Below are positions 1-5,124 of a stretch of 5,234 nucleotides of DNA, piece after piece. The translations under genes and the position numbers were made by a program. Within the stretch, counting starts at the first letter, position 1, and each line of letters opens with the position of its first letter. The stretch comes from Ignavibacteria bacterium (GTDB lineage Bacteria; Bacteroidota; Ignavibacteria; Ignavibacteriales; Ignavibacteriaceae). The stretch lies in contig JAUSIA010000223.1 of assembly GCA_030648225.1 (NCBI GenBank), forward strand, positions 1-5,234. The letters are read 5' to 3'. The notes under the pieces were generated by a model. It worked only from the letters and a program-made list of their open reading frames with translations, ran no database searches and had not been told where the DNA came from.

Positions 1-245
1 ATTTTGTTCTTTCTGATTATACGGGCAAGTTTAAATATCGTAACAGGATTAACATCACCGCCAATTCTTAATGTTATAACATTAATATTATTCTTACTTG
101 CATATTTTTTTAACAGAGAACCAGGTTTGCAAATAATAGTGAGATTATGTCCCCTTTTAATTAATTCTTTGGCTGCAGTTATCATCCAAACCTCACCGCC
201 GCCATAAATCATTATAGAATTAATAAAAAGAATATTTAATGACAT
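1..245 (-). CDS. Glycosyltransferase family 4 (group 1), N-terminal part; gene runs off the left edge
   Basis: Reading the minus strand from the ATG at 245-243 gives 81 open codons to the window edge, so the gene is partial at its 3' end. The product begins MSLNILFINSIMIYGGGEVW and continues through TAAKELIKRGHNLTIICKPG and VITLRIGGDVNP. This is the classic N-terminal Rossmann half of GT-B family-4 glycosyltransferases: a first beta strand (ILFIN), a glycine-rich loop (GGGEVW, about residues 15-20), a helix ending in KRGH, then the strand LTIICKPGS. Enzymes of this family transfer sugars from nucleotide-sugar donors to glycans such as LPS, capsule or exopolysaccharide on the cytoplasmic side of the membrane. 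The donor-binding C-terminal domain is outside the window, so substrate cannot be inferred. The ATG at 245 is preferred to the in-frame ATG at 212-210 because it keeps the complete first beta strand. An in-frame stop lies upstream of it. The Shine-Dalgarno signal is weak (an AGG about 12 bases upstream). Confidence 0.85.
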   Translation of the reverse strand, partial: MSLNILFINSIMIYGGGEVWMITAAKELIKRGHNLTIICKPGSLLKKYASKNNINVITLRIGGDVNPVTIFKLARIIRKNK

Positions 246-423
246 AAAATAAATATACCTGATTTTGTAAAGAGTTTAGAAAGATTCATTTAAACCTTAC
301 ATCATAAATATAGACCCTATATATTAAAATATTAACCATTCATTTTTTATGTATTTGATTACAATATTTAGTTTGATATAATTGCTTCAAACTTAGTCAT
401 TACTTTAACTACATAGGTTTAAT
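246..423. other. Divergent intergenic region between the glycosyltransferase and the T9SS surface protein
   Basis: This AT-rich spacer separates two genes transcribed away from each other, so both promoters should lie here. A good promoter is visible for the plus-strand gene (listed separately). No comparably clear promoter was found for the minus-strand glycosyltransferase. A short inverted repeat, ATATAG-ACC-CTATAT, lies at 308-322 and could be an operator or chance in AT-rich DNA. No small gene is supported. Confidence 0.6.
355..382 (+). promoter_or_regulatory. Predicted sigma-70-type promoter for the T9SS surface protein gene
   Basis: A -35-like TTGATT (355-360) is followed after 16 bases by a perfect -10 TATAAT (377-382). 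Transcription would begin near 389-390, giving a leader of about 35 bases before the ATG at 424. A short TAGG (414-417), 6 bases upstream of the ATG, is the only ribosome-binding candidate; weak Shine-Dalgarno sites are common in Bacteroidota-like bacteria. The Bacteroidetes TAnnTTTG -7 element is not cleanly matched (TAGTTTG at 369-375 is one base short). Confidence 0.5.
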
Positions 424-3105
424 ATGAAAAAAACTATACTGAGACAATTCTTTATATTAATTGCAATTATTTTCTTTTTTAATTCTTCATCCAACGGGCA
501 GAATGTACCTGGAATCAATAATAATGTAACGCTCCTTGGGCATTTAGATTCTTATAATACTTACTCTAACATCTGGGGATATATTGATTCACTTGGTAAT
601 GAGTATGCGATCATAGGGCATAATGCGGGAACCTCAGTTGTTAATATAACAAATCCATCTTCTCCTGTTGAGATTGGTATGATTCCCGGTCCTTCTTCTG
701 TGGGAATAATCTGGAGGGAAATAAAAACATATAAAAAGTATGCATATGTTGTAAGTGAACATACTTCTCCATCAAATCTTAGTGGACTCCAGATTATTGA
801 CCTTTCCTATCTTCCTGATTCAGTCAGGTATGTGAAAAGATATTTATGGCCCGGTGTGGATGAAACAAATGCACGAGCACATACTGTTACCGTTGATGGT
901 CAGGGTTATGTTTTTATTCAGGGAGGTACAGCAACACTTGGGGGAACTCACCAGGGTGGTATAAGAATATTAAGCCTTGCTGATCCGGAAAATCCTGTGC
1001 AAGTAAGTGTTTTTGATCCAAGATATGTACATGATGTGTTTATTCAGGATACAATTCTTTTCGCACATAATATTTTTGATTTCCCCGGGCATATTGATAT
1101 AGTTAATATTTCAGATAGAGCAAATCCACAATTAATTCATTCGCACATTTATCAAAATGGATTTTCCCATGATTCCTGGACGACAGAAGATAAAAATTAT
1201 CTTGTCAGCAGTGATGAGATGGAAGGTTTAACAATAAAGATATGGGATATAAGTGTTTTATGGGATGCTGATCCTAATAATAATGATGATATTACTCTTG
1301 TAGGAGAATATATAAGCGACCCTGCCTATATTGCTCACGAGCCAAGAGTAAAAGGTAATTATATTTATATTTCTCATTATGTTGAGGGAGTTAGAATAGT
1401 TGATATATCTGATCCTTCTGATCCTGTTGAAGTAGGATATTACGATACATACCCTCAACCGGGCAGCGGATTTAATGGAGATTGGGGGGTGTGGCCATTC
1501 TTCCCTTCAGGAAATTTTGTTGTATCTGATATTCAAACTGGTCTTTATATATTTAAATTTGATAGTTTGAATGCAGGCGGTATTGAAGGATCAATTACAA
1601 GCCTTACAACTTCAATCCCAATATCAAATGTACAAATGAAATTTGTTGAAGCAGATAAAATTATCTTTACTGATCAGGATGGTAATTTTAGTTTCAGAAC
1701 AAATGAAGGGGATCATACCATTATACTTTCAAAAGCTGGTTTTATTACTGACACGGTTAATGTAACTCTTCCAGCCGGAGCTAACATTATTCAGAATTTC
1801 ACACTTGAAGAAAACCAGGCAAATATCTCTCTATCAGTTGACAGCCTTTCAGTAAATATACCTGTCGATTCAATTGTGAACATTGAATTTATGATAGGCA
1901 ATATTGGACTTAGCGGTACATTAAAGTATTCTTTAGATGATATCATTGGACCTCCTATGAAAATTAATTCTTTAAAAAGAAATGAACTGAAAAATTTAAG
2001 GAATTTAAAGATCTTAAATTCTGATAATTATACTGAAACAATTTCGGAAGTCTTTCATGAAACATTAGTAGGAGATACAATTATAGTTGATCCGGCAGAT
2101 GACCTGGTTTTTGGAACTGGTGGAGATATTATAACCGTTTATGCTGCAACATCAGCAAATAATGTTACTATAGATTTTGAGTTTGCTAATGATATAGATA
2201 CAGACAGCACTTTTATTTTATTTTCTGTTGATACTGATTTTGATCAAAACACAGGTGCTTTCCCCGGAGGCTTTGGTTTTAATTTACCAGAACAAGCTAT
2301 TGGATCCGAATATGATGTTTTATTAGATGTCCCAGGATTGTTTTCTTTTCCACCACAACCCCTGAGATATTATATATGGATTGGTTCAAATACGCAGCCA
2401 ACCGGAAACCCTATTGCTACTGGTAGCGTTTCTTTGAATGGAAGAATTCTTACAATAACTATTCCGTTAAGCCAGATAGGTGATGATGATGGTAATATGA
2501 CAATAGCTGGATTTGCAGGACATCTTGATACTAACATTACTCTAACCAGTCTTGACTATGTTCCTGACATTGGTCATGGGGAAATCGGAATAAATCCAAA
2601 TACAGATCTACCGTGGTTAACACTTAATCCCGAATCAGGAAGCATTCAGGCAGGTAATTCTGATTTAATAACCGCAACATTTAATTCTAAGAATTTAGAG
2701 AAGAATAATTCTTATTCAGGATATATTGTGGTTTATTCAAATGATCCGGATGAACCTGTCAGATCAATCCCTGTATTATTGAATACAGTTGAACCTATGA
2801 ATACAGAAGAAGAAAATAATATTCCACAAGAGTTTTCATTGGGTCAGAATTATCCTAATCCTTTTAATCCAAATACAATAATTCCATTCAATATTACTCA
2901 AACGGAAAATGTAAGACTAAAGATTTATAATATCATCGGGCAGGAGATTAGAACATTGATAAATAATACTCTTTCCCCCGGTAATTATAAATTTAGCTGG
3001 GATGGTAAAGACAGTAATAGAATGAATGTTACTTCCGGAGTTTATTTTTATTCTTTAGAACAAAGTAATAAGAAGATAACAAGAAAGATGATATTAAGCA
3101 GGTAA
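424..3105 (+). CDS. Choice-of-anchor B family secreted protein with T9SS type A sorting domain
   Basis: This 893-residue protein is predicted to be exported to the cell surface. Residues 1-25 form a signal peptide: a KK start, a hydrophobic core, and likely cleavage before QNVPG. Residues about 35-380 match the choice-of-anchor-B beta-propeller, with LDSYNTYSNIWGYIDSLGNEY, repeated blades such as GLQIIDLS, GGIRILSLADPENPV and GVRIVDISDPSDPVEVGYYD, and His-containing blade starts at 153, 203, 249 and 305. Residues about 385-463 resemble a carboxypeptidase-regulatory-like fold (FTDQDGNFSFR, LSKAGF). Residues about 466-505 and 729-788 look like two halves of one Ig-like domain, split by an insert that includes a module at about 540-725 with an acidic DTDFDQNTG loop at 603-611. 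Residues about 803-893 are the T9SS type A domain, with NYPNPFNPNT at 809-818 and the ending TSGVYFYSLEQ...KMILSR. Family members are usually annotated as surface or extracellular proteins of unknown biochemical role. The start is supported by the signal peptide. The gene is monocistronic, with its own promoter and a downstream hairpin. Confidence 0.92.
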   Translation: MKKTILRQFFILIAIIFFFNSSSNGQNVPGINNNVTLLGHLDSYNTYSNIWGYIDSLGNEYAIIGHNAGTSVVNITNPSSPVEIGMIPGPSSVGIIWREIKTYKKYAYVVSEHTSPSNLSGLQIIDLSYLPDSVRYVKRYLWPGVDETNARAHTVTVDGQGYVFIQGGTATLGGTHQGGIRILSLADPENPVQVSVFDPRYVHDVFIQDTILFAHNIFDFPGHIDIVNISDRANPQLIHSHIYQNGFSHDSWTTEDKNYLVSSDEMEGLTIKIWDISVLWDADPNNNDDITLVGEYISDPAYIAHEPRVKGNYIYISHYVEGVRIVDISDPSDPVEVGYYDTYPQPGSGFNGDWGVWPFFPSGNFVVSDIQTGLYIFKFDSLNAGGIEGSITSLTTSIPISNVQMKFVEADKIIFTDQDGNFSFRTNEGDHTIILSKAGFITDTVNVTLPAGANIIQNFTLEENQANISLSVDSLSVNIPVDSIVNIEFMIGNIGLSGTLKYSLDDIIGPPMKINSLKRNELKNLRNLKILNSDNYTETISEVFHETLVGDTIIVDPADDLVFGTGGDIITVYAATSANNVTIDFEFANDIDTDSTFILFSVDTDFDQNTGAFPGGFGFNLPEQAIGSEYDVLLDVPGLFSFPPQPLRYYIWIGSNTQPTGNPIATGSVSLNGRILTITIPLSQIGDDDGNMTIAGFAGHLDTNITLTSLDYVPDIGHGEIGINPNTDLPWLTLNPESGSIQAGNSDLITATFNSKNLEKNNSYSGYIVVYSNDPDEPVRSIPVLLNTVEPMNTEEENNIPQEFSLGQNYPNPFNPNTIIPFNITQTENVRLKIYNIIGQEIRTLINNTLSPGNYKFSWDGKDSNRMNVTSGVYFYSLEQSNKKITRKMILSR

Positions 3106-3110
3106 GATGA

Positions 3111-3158
3111 TATGGCTGTTCTATGAATTAAGAACAGCCATAAGAATTTTAGAATTTT
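3111..3158 (+). terminator. Hairpin terminator between convergent genes, probably bidirectional
   Basis: A perfect 12-bp stem, TATGGCTGTTCT (3111-3122) paired with AGAACAGCCATA (3131-3142), encloses an 8-base loop. On the plus strand it begins 5 bases after the TAA of the surface-protein gene and is followed by a broken T-rich tract (AATTTTAGAATTTTT, 3144-3158). On the minus strand it lies just beyond the TGA of the converging barrel gene, so one stem can end both transcripts. The T tract is interrupted, so termination strength is uncertain. The stem itself is unambiguous. Confidence 0.75.
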
Positions 3159-3872
3159 TCAGTTTGCGTTAAAATAAAATCTTGTACCAACCATTCCGCC
3201 GCAATCCTCAAAACGAAAACTGCTTGGTCCTTTTGTTTCGCCACCTGGAGTAGTCGTTGTGGTACTTTCAGGAGTAACAAATGCACCGACATTATAACCT
3301 GCATAAAACTCCCAATTTAAATTATCCCAGGGTTTTACATATGCGCTGGCATTAGCTCCAAAACCAATTCTCGATGCTGAGTATTCATTTTTTGATTCGG
3401 TACCTTATGTAGGGGTGTTTTTATCTTCATAACTATATGATATAAAACTAACCCAGGGACCAACAGACCAGTAAACAGGTTTATCCATTCCTAAAGGATA
3501 ATAATTCCACGATGCTTTAACACCAATTTCTGTTTCACTAAATTCATTTTTACCAGATGTGTTTTCTGTTTTGTCGCTGCCAATACCAACACTTCCGAGA
3601 AGATTAATACTTGATTTAGGACCAAGATACCAGTCTAAACCAAAACCTGTAACCTTCTCGTCATCTGGTGTTAAGGGATTGTAATTTAACATACCAATCG
3701 ATTGCTTCCCCACTGTAAAATCCCTTTGCCACATAAAGTTCAATCCCTAGCATCTGTCATCCCCATTTAAAGGTTTTACTGCTGCAGGTTCATTCTGAGC
3801 ATTTACTAAACAAGAAGCAAAGAGAAGAAGAACGAAAGAAAAAAGAAATGATAAGAAAGGAAGTTTTATCAT
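3159..3872 (-). pseudogene. Outer-membrane beta-barrel-like protein gene interrupted by two in-frame stop codons
   Basis: From the ATG at 3872-3870 one frame runs 237 codons to a TGA at 3161-3159 with no frameshift, but codon 42 is TAG (3749-3747) and codon 156 is TAA (3407-3405). The start has a good Shine-Dalgarno AGGAG (3883-3879), 6 bases away. Residues 1-25 are a signal peptide (MIKLPFLSFLFSFVLLLFAS..., cleavage likely at VNA|Q). The remainder alternates short aromatic/hydrophobic strands and polar turns, as in porin-like barrels: GFGLDWYLGPKSSINLLGSV, VKASWNYYPLG, VYWSVGPWVSFISYSYED and, after the second stop, RIGFGANASAYVKPW, WEFYAGYNVGAF and a final MVGTRFYFNAN. The last strand ends in an aromatic, typical of barrels. 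No specific family or substrate is recognised. Both stops could come from single C-to-T changes of Gln codons. Recent inactivation or sequence error is likelier than three separate genes, because the middle 112-residue piece has no signal peptide and only a TTG start. Confidence 0.75.
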
Positions 3873-3903
3873 GACTGACTCCTGTTTTTTGTTAATGAGA
3901 TAA

Positions 3904-3909
3904 ATTATA
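3904..3909 (-). promoter_or_regulatory. Predicted -10 element of the barrel-like gene
   Basis: On the minus strand a perfect TATAAT lies about 32 bases upstream of the ATG at 3872. The -35 region is poor (TTCAAG at a 17-base spacing). The hexamer is followed by TTA and preceded by GAGGG, an arrangement partly shared with the -10 region of the repeat-protein gene upstream (4621-4638). Confidence 0.4.
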
Positions 3910-3982
3910 CCCTCTCACAACTTAAACTTGAAATTGCTTAACTTGGAATTAAATATCTTATGCAGGAACTTAAAGAATAGAA

Positions 3983-4026
3983 AACACAAATTCAACAAAA
4001 ATTTTATGTTCGGCTGAATCTGTGTT
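3983..4026 (-). terminator. Candidate terminator hairpin after the MORN-repeat gene
   Basis: A 12-bp stem, AACACAAATTCA (3983-3994) against TGAATCTGTGTT (4015-4026), with one mismatched position that becomes a G·U pair in the minus-strand transcript, lies about 10 bases beyond the TAA of the minus-strand gene. The 20-base loop is long and the following minus-strand sequence (TTTCTATTCTTT) is only partly T-rich, so termination is plausible but not certain. The rest of 3873-4035 holds only the leader and -10 region of the barrel-like gene. Confidence 0.4.
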
Positions 4027-4035
4027 GAAGTAAAA

Positions 4036-4590
4036 TTATGATGCTACAGGAGATTTCACATTAAATGGGTTAACAACATTTCCCTCACTAAAAAATATTG
4101 TTGATTTCAGAGAACCATTTTCATTAAATAATTTCCACATACCATCTCTTTTACCATTAATAAAAATTCCTTCCTCCATTTTATTTCCATTTGGATAATA
4201 CCAGGTCCATTTATCAACAACAACATCATTTTTAAAAGAACCTTCTGATTCAAGTTGACCGGATGAGTAATAGTAACTCCACTTACCTTCATTTTTATTA
4301 TTAATAATATTACCCGTTACTGCTTTATTTCCGTTAGTTAAACAAATGACAAACTCTCCATTCTTTATTCCATCAACAACCTCATAAGATACAATTTGGT
4401 TAGCAACTGTATCAACTACTCTGCCTGTATAAGGTTTATCGGTAGATTGATTAACAATTACTCCATCCCTGGTAAAAACTGAACCTGGAATTTCTGATGA
4501 GTTTGAAATAGAAATTAAAGTATATATACCAACAGCAATTGTAGCAAGCAAAAAAGAAACCTGGATGCGGTAAGAAAATAACCTGTGCAT
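4036..4590 (-). CDS. Membrane-anchored or secreted MORN_2 (YwqK-type) repeat protein
   Basis: This 184-residue protein has a short basic N-terminus and one hydrophobic segment at about residues 9-30 (VSFLLATIAVGIYTLISI), best read as an uncleaved membrane anchor or a signal peptide. The rest consists of MORN_2-type repeats with a period of about 24 residues: GEFVICLTNGN (78-88), GKWSYYYSSGQLESEGSF (102-119), DKWTWYYPNGNKMEEGIF (126-143) and DGMWKLFNENGSLKSTIFF (149-167). A weaker unit lies at about 53-75. Each has the G-x-W-x-x-Y/F-x-x-N/S-G-x-x-x-x-E-G/S pattern of the family often labelled 'YwqK family antitoxin'. These repeats form beta-hairpin arrays thought to mediate binding; no enzymatic residues are seen. 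A purine-rich Shine-Dalgarno site, GAGAGGG (4601-4595), lies 4 bases from the ATG. The gene is followed by a candidate hairpin terminator, then the barrel-like gene in the same direction. No toxin gene is adjacent, so an antitoxin role is not supported. Confidence 0.8.
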   Translation of the reverse strand: MHRLFSYRIQVSFLLATIAVGIYTLISISNSSEIPGSVFTRDGVIVNQSTDKPYTGRVVDTVANQIVSYEVVDGIKNGEFVICLTNGNKAVTGNIINNKNEGKWSYYYSSGQLESEGSFKNDVVVDKWTWYYPNGNKMEEGIFINGKRDGMWKLFNENGSLKSTIFFSEGNVVNPFNVKSPVAS

Positions 4591-4623
4591 TTTGCCCTCT
4601 CAAAAATGTAAAAGAAATATTAA

Positions 4624-4629
4624 ATTATA
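4624..4629 (-). promoter_or_regulatory. Predicted -10 element of the MORN-repeat gene
   Basis: On the minus strand a perfect TATAAT lies 33 bases upstream of the ATG at 4590. A TTGAAA (4655-4650) is the nearest -35-like hexamer, but its 20-base spacing is longer than optimal. The leader would be about 25-28 bases and contains the GAGAGGG ribosome-binding site. Confidence 0.4.
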
Positions 4630-4826
4630 TCAACCCTCAATCGAGCTTGTTTCAATGGATATGCCATCACCAAATTTGATTTATTTTATATTAATTAAAT
4701 ATTTCACATCTCAATATAAGATTAGAAGAACTGATTAAACAAAAATGTTACACTAATTTTAGTCATTAACAATTTAATATTAACTGCAAAATTGATTTAT
4801 GGATTAGATTAAGTAAGTGCGTTTTC

Positions 4827-4855
4827 TTGCAATAAAACAATGGTTTCAATATATT
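4827..4855 (+). promoter_or_regulatory. Predicted sigma-70-type promoter of the tRNA cluster
   Basis: TTGCAA (4827-4832) and TATATT (4850-4855) are separated by exactly 17 bases, with transcription expected near 4861-4863. The transcript would run through the tRNA-Leu-like remnant before reaching the intact tRNA-Leu at 4963, so about 100 bases of leader would have to be removed by processing. The inverted repeat GTTTCAAT/ATTGAAAC (4843-4850 and 4867-4874) straddles the -10 and start site. Confidence 0.5.
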
Positions 4856-4896
4856 TACACGCTTAAATTGAAACAAAGCAAGAGTGATTGAATCTC

Positions 4897-4945
4897 GCTG
4901 ATGCGGAACAGGTTGGTAGACACTCGGAAAAGAGTTCTTAAAATC
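4897..4945 (+). pseudogene. Degenerate tRNA-Leu-like remnant (5' half)
   Basis: Three blocks occur in the same order as in the intact tRNA-Leu(UAA) just downstream: GCGGAA (4903-4908; intact copy 4972-4977), TTGGTAGAC (4913-4921; intact 4978-4986) and CTTAAAATC (4937-4945; intact 4995-5003), which contains the UAA anticodon region. Between them are extra bases (CAGG in the D arm, and about 14 more before the anticodon). The anticodon stem does not form properly, and no variable arm, T arm or 3' acceptor follows. It therefore looks like a decayed or truncated paralogue, not a working tRNA. The match is by eye; chance cannot be fully excluded, though the collinearity is striking. Confidence 0.5.
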
Positions 4946-4962
4946 TTTATTGTAGAATTTTT

Positions 4963-5049
4963 GCCGGGGTGGCGGAATTGGTAGACGCACAGGACTTAAA
5001 ATCCTGTGGGAATTTTGTTCCCGTGCCGGTTCGAGTCCGGCCCTCGGTA
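4963..5049 (+). tRNA. tRNA-Leu (anticodon UAA)
   Basis: This 87-base tRNA folds fully. The acceptor stem GCCGGGG/CCTCGGT (4963-4969 with 5042-5048) has a G·U first pair. The D arm is GCG/CGC with GGTAGA in the loop. The anticodon stem CAGGA/TCCTG (4990-4994 with 5002-5006) encloses CTTAAAA, with anticodon TAA at 4997-4999 and U33 present. The long variable arm GGGAA-TTTTG-TTCCC (5008-5022) is diagnostic of class II tRNAs. The T arm is GCCGG-TTCGAGT-CCGGC (5025-5041). The discriminator is A5049, as expected for leucine. CCA is not encoded and must be added by nucleotidyltransferase. It reads UUA, and by wobble UUG. Only one base separates it from the next tRNA, so they are surely cotranscribed. 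Confidence 0.97.
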
Positions 5050-5050
5050 C

Positions 5051-5124
5051 GGGTTCTTAGCTCAGTTGGTTAGAGCGTCTGCTTGACGTGCAGAAGGTCG
5101 CAAGTTCGACTCTTGCAGAACCCA
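5051..5124 (+). tRNA. tRNA-Val (anticodon GAC)
   Basis: This 74-base tRNA has perfect stems. The acceptor is GGGTTCT/AGAACCC (5051-5057 with 5117-5123), the D arm GCTC/GAGC (5060-5063 with 5073-5076), and the anticodon stem TCTGC/GCAGA (5078-5082 with 5090-5094) around TTGACGT, anticodon GAC at 5085-5087. The variable loop is AGGTC and the T arm GCAAG-TTCGACT-CTTGC (5100-5116). The discriminator is A5124, and CCA is not encoded. It reads GUC and GUU. Its 5' and 3' portions and its 3' flank are repeated in the next element. Confidence 0.97.

Larger units (their letters stand above)
4591..4962. other. Intergenic region between the MORN-repeat gene and the tRNA cluster
   Basis: These roughly 370 very AT-rich bases separate a minus-strand gene from plus-strand tRNAs. 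They hold a -10 element for the repeat-protein gene (4624-4629), a promoter for the tRNAs (4827-4855), an inverted repeat over that promoter's -10 (4843-4874) and a tRNA-Leu-like remnant (about 4897-4945). Between about 4660 and 4826 only AT-rich sequence without recognisable structure is seen. An antisense reading frame at 4766-4990 overlaps tRNA-Leu, has no family resemblance and is not called. Confidence 0.6.

Noticed and set aside
4..207. Plus-strand reading frame of 67 residues, hydrophobic-looking
   Set aside because: It is the antisense shadow of the glycosyltransferase on the minus strand, which has clear family motifs; the plus-strand frame has no ribosome-binding site or recognisable domain.
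1258..1458. Minus-strand reading frame inside the surface-protein gene
   Set aside because: It lies wholly inside a strongly supported CDS and has a low-complexity Ile/Asn/Arg-rich translation typical of an antisense shadow.
3159..3872. Alternative genetic code reading TAG and TAA as Gln
   Set aside because: The surface-protein and MORN-repeat genes end at TAA in positions that fit their domain ends and are followed by hairpins, so TAA works as a stop in this genome.
4107..4292. Second minus-strand frame overlapping the MORN-repeat gene
   Set aside because: It is an out-of-frame reading of the same DNA; the repeats and signal segment are in the 4036-4590 frame.
4036..4590. Toxin-antitoxin system suggested by the 'YwqK family antitoxin' label for MORN_2 proteins
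   Set aside because: No toxin-like gene is adjacent. The protein has an N-terminal membrane segment, and the label is a family name that does not prove function.
4843..4874. Possible CRISPR repeat, because GTTTCAAT and ATTGAAAC resemble repeat ends
   Set aside because: There is only one inverted pair, with no regularly spaced direct repeats or cas genes.
4766..4990. Minus-strand 74-residue frame
   Set aside because: It overlaps the tRNA-Leu gene antisense and the tRNA promoter, and has no family resemblance or ribosome-binding site seen.
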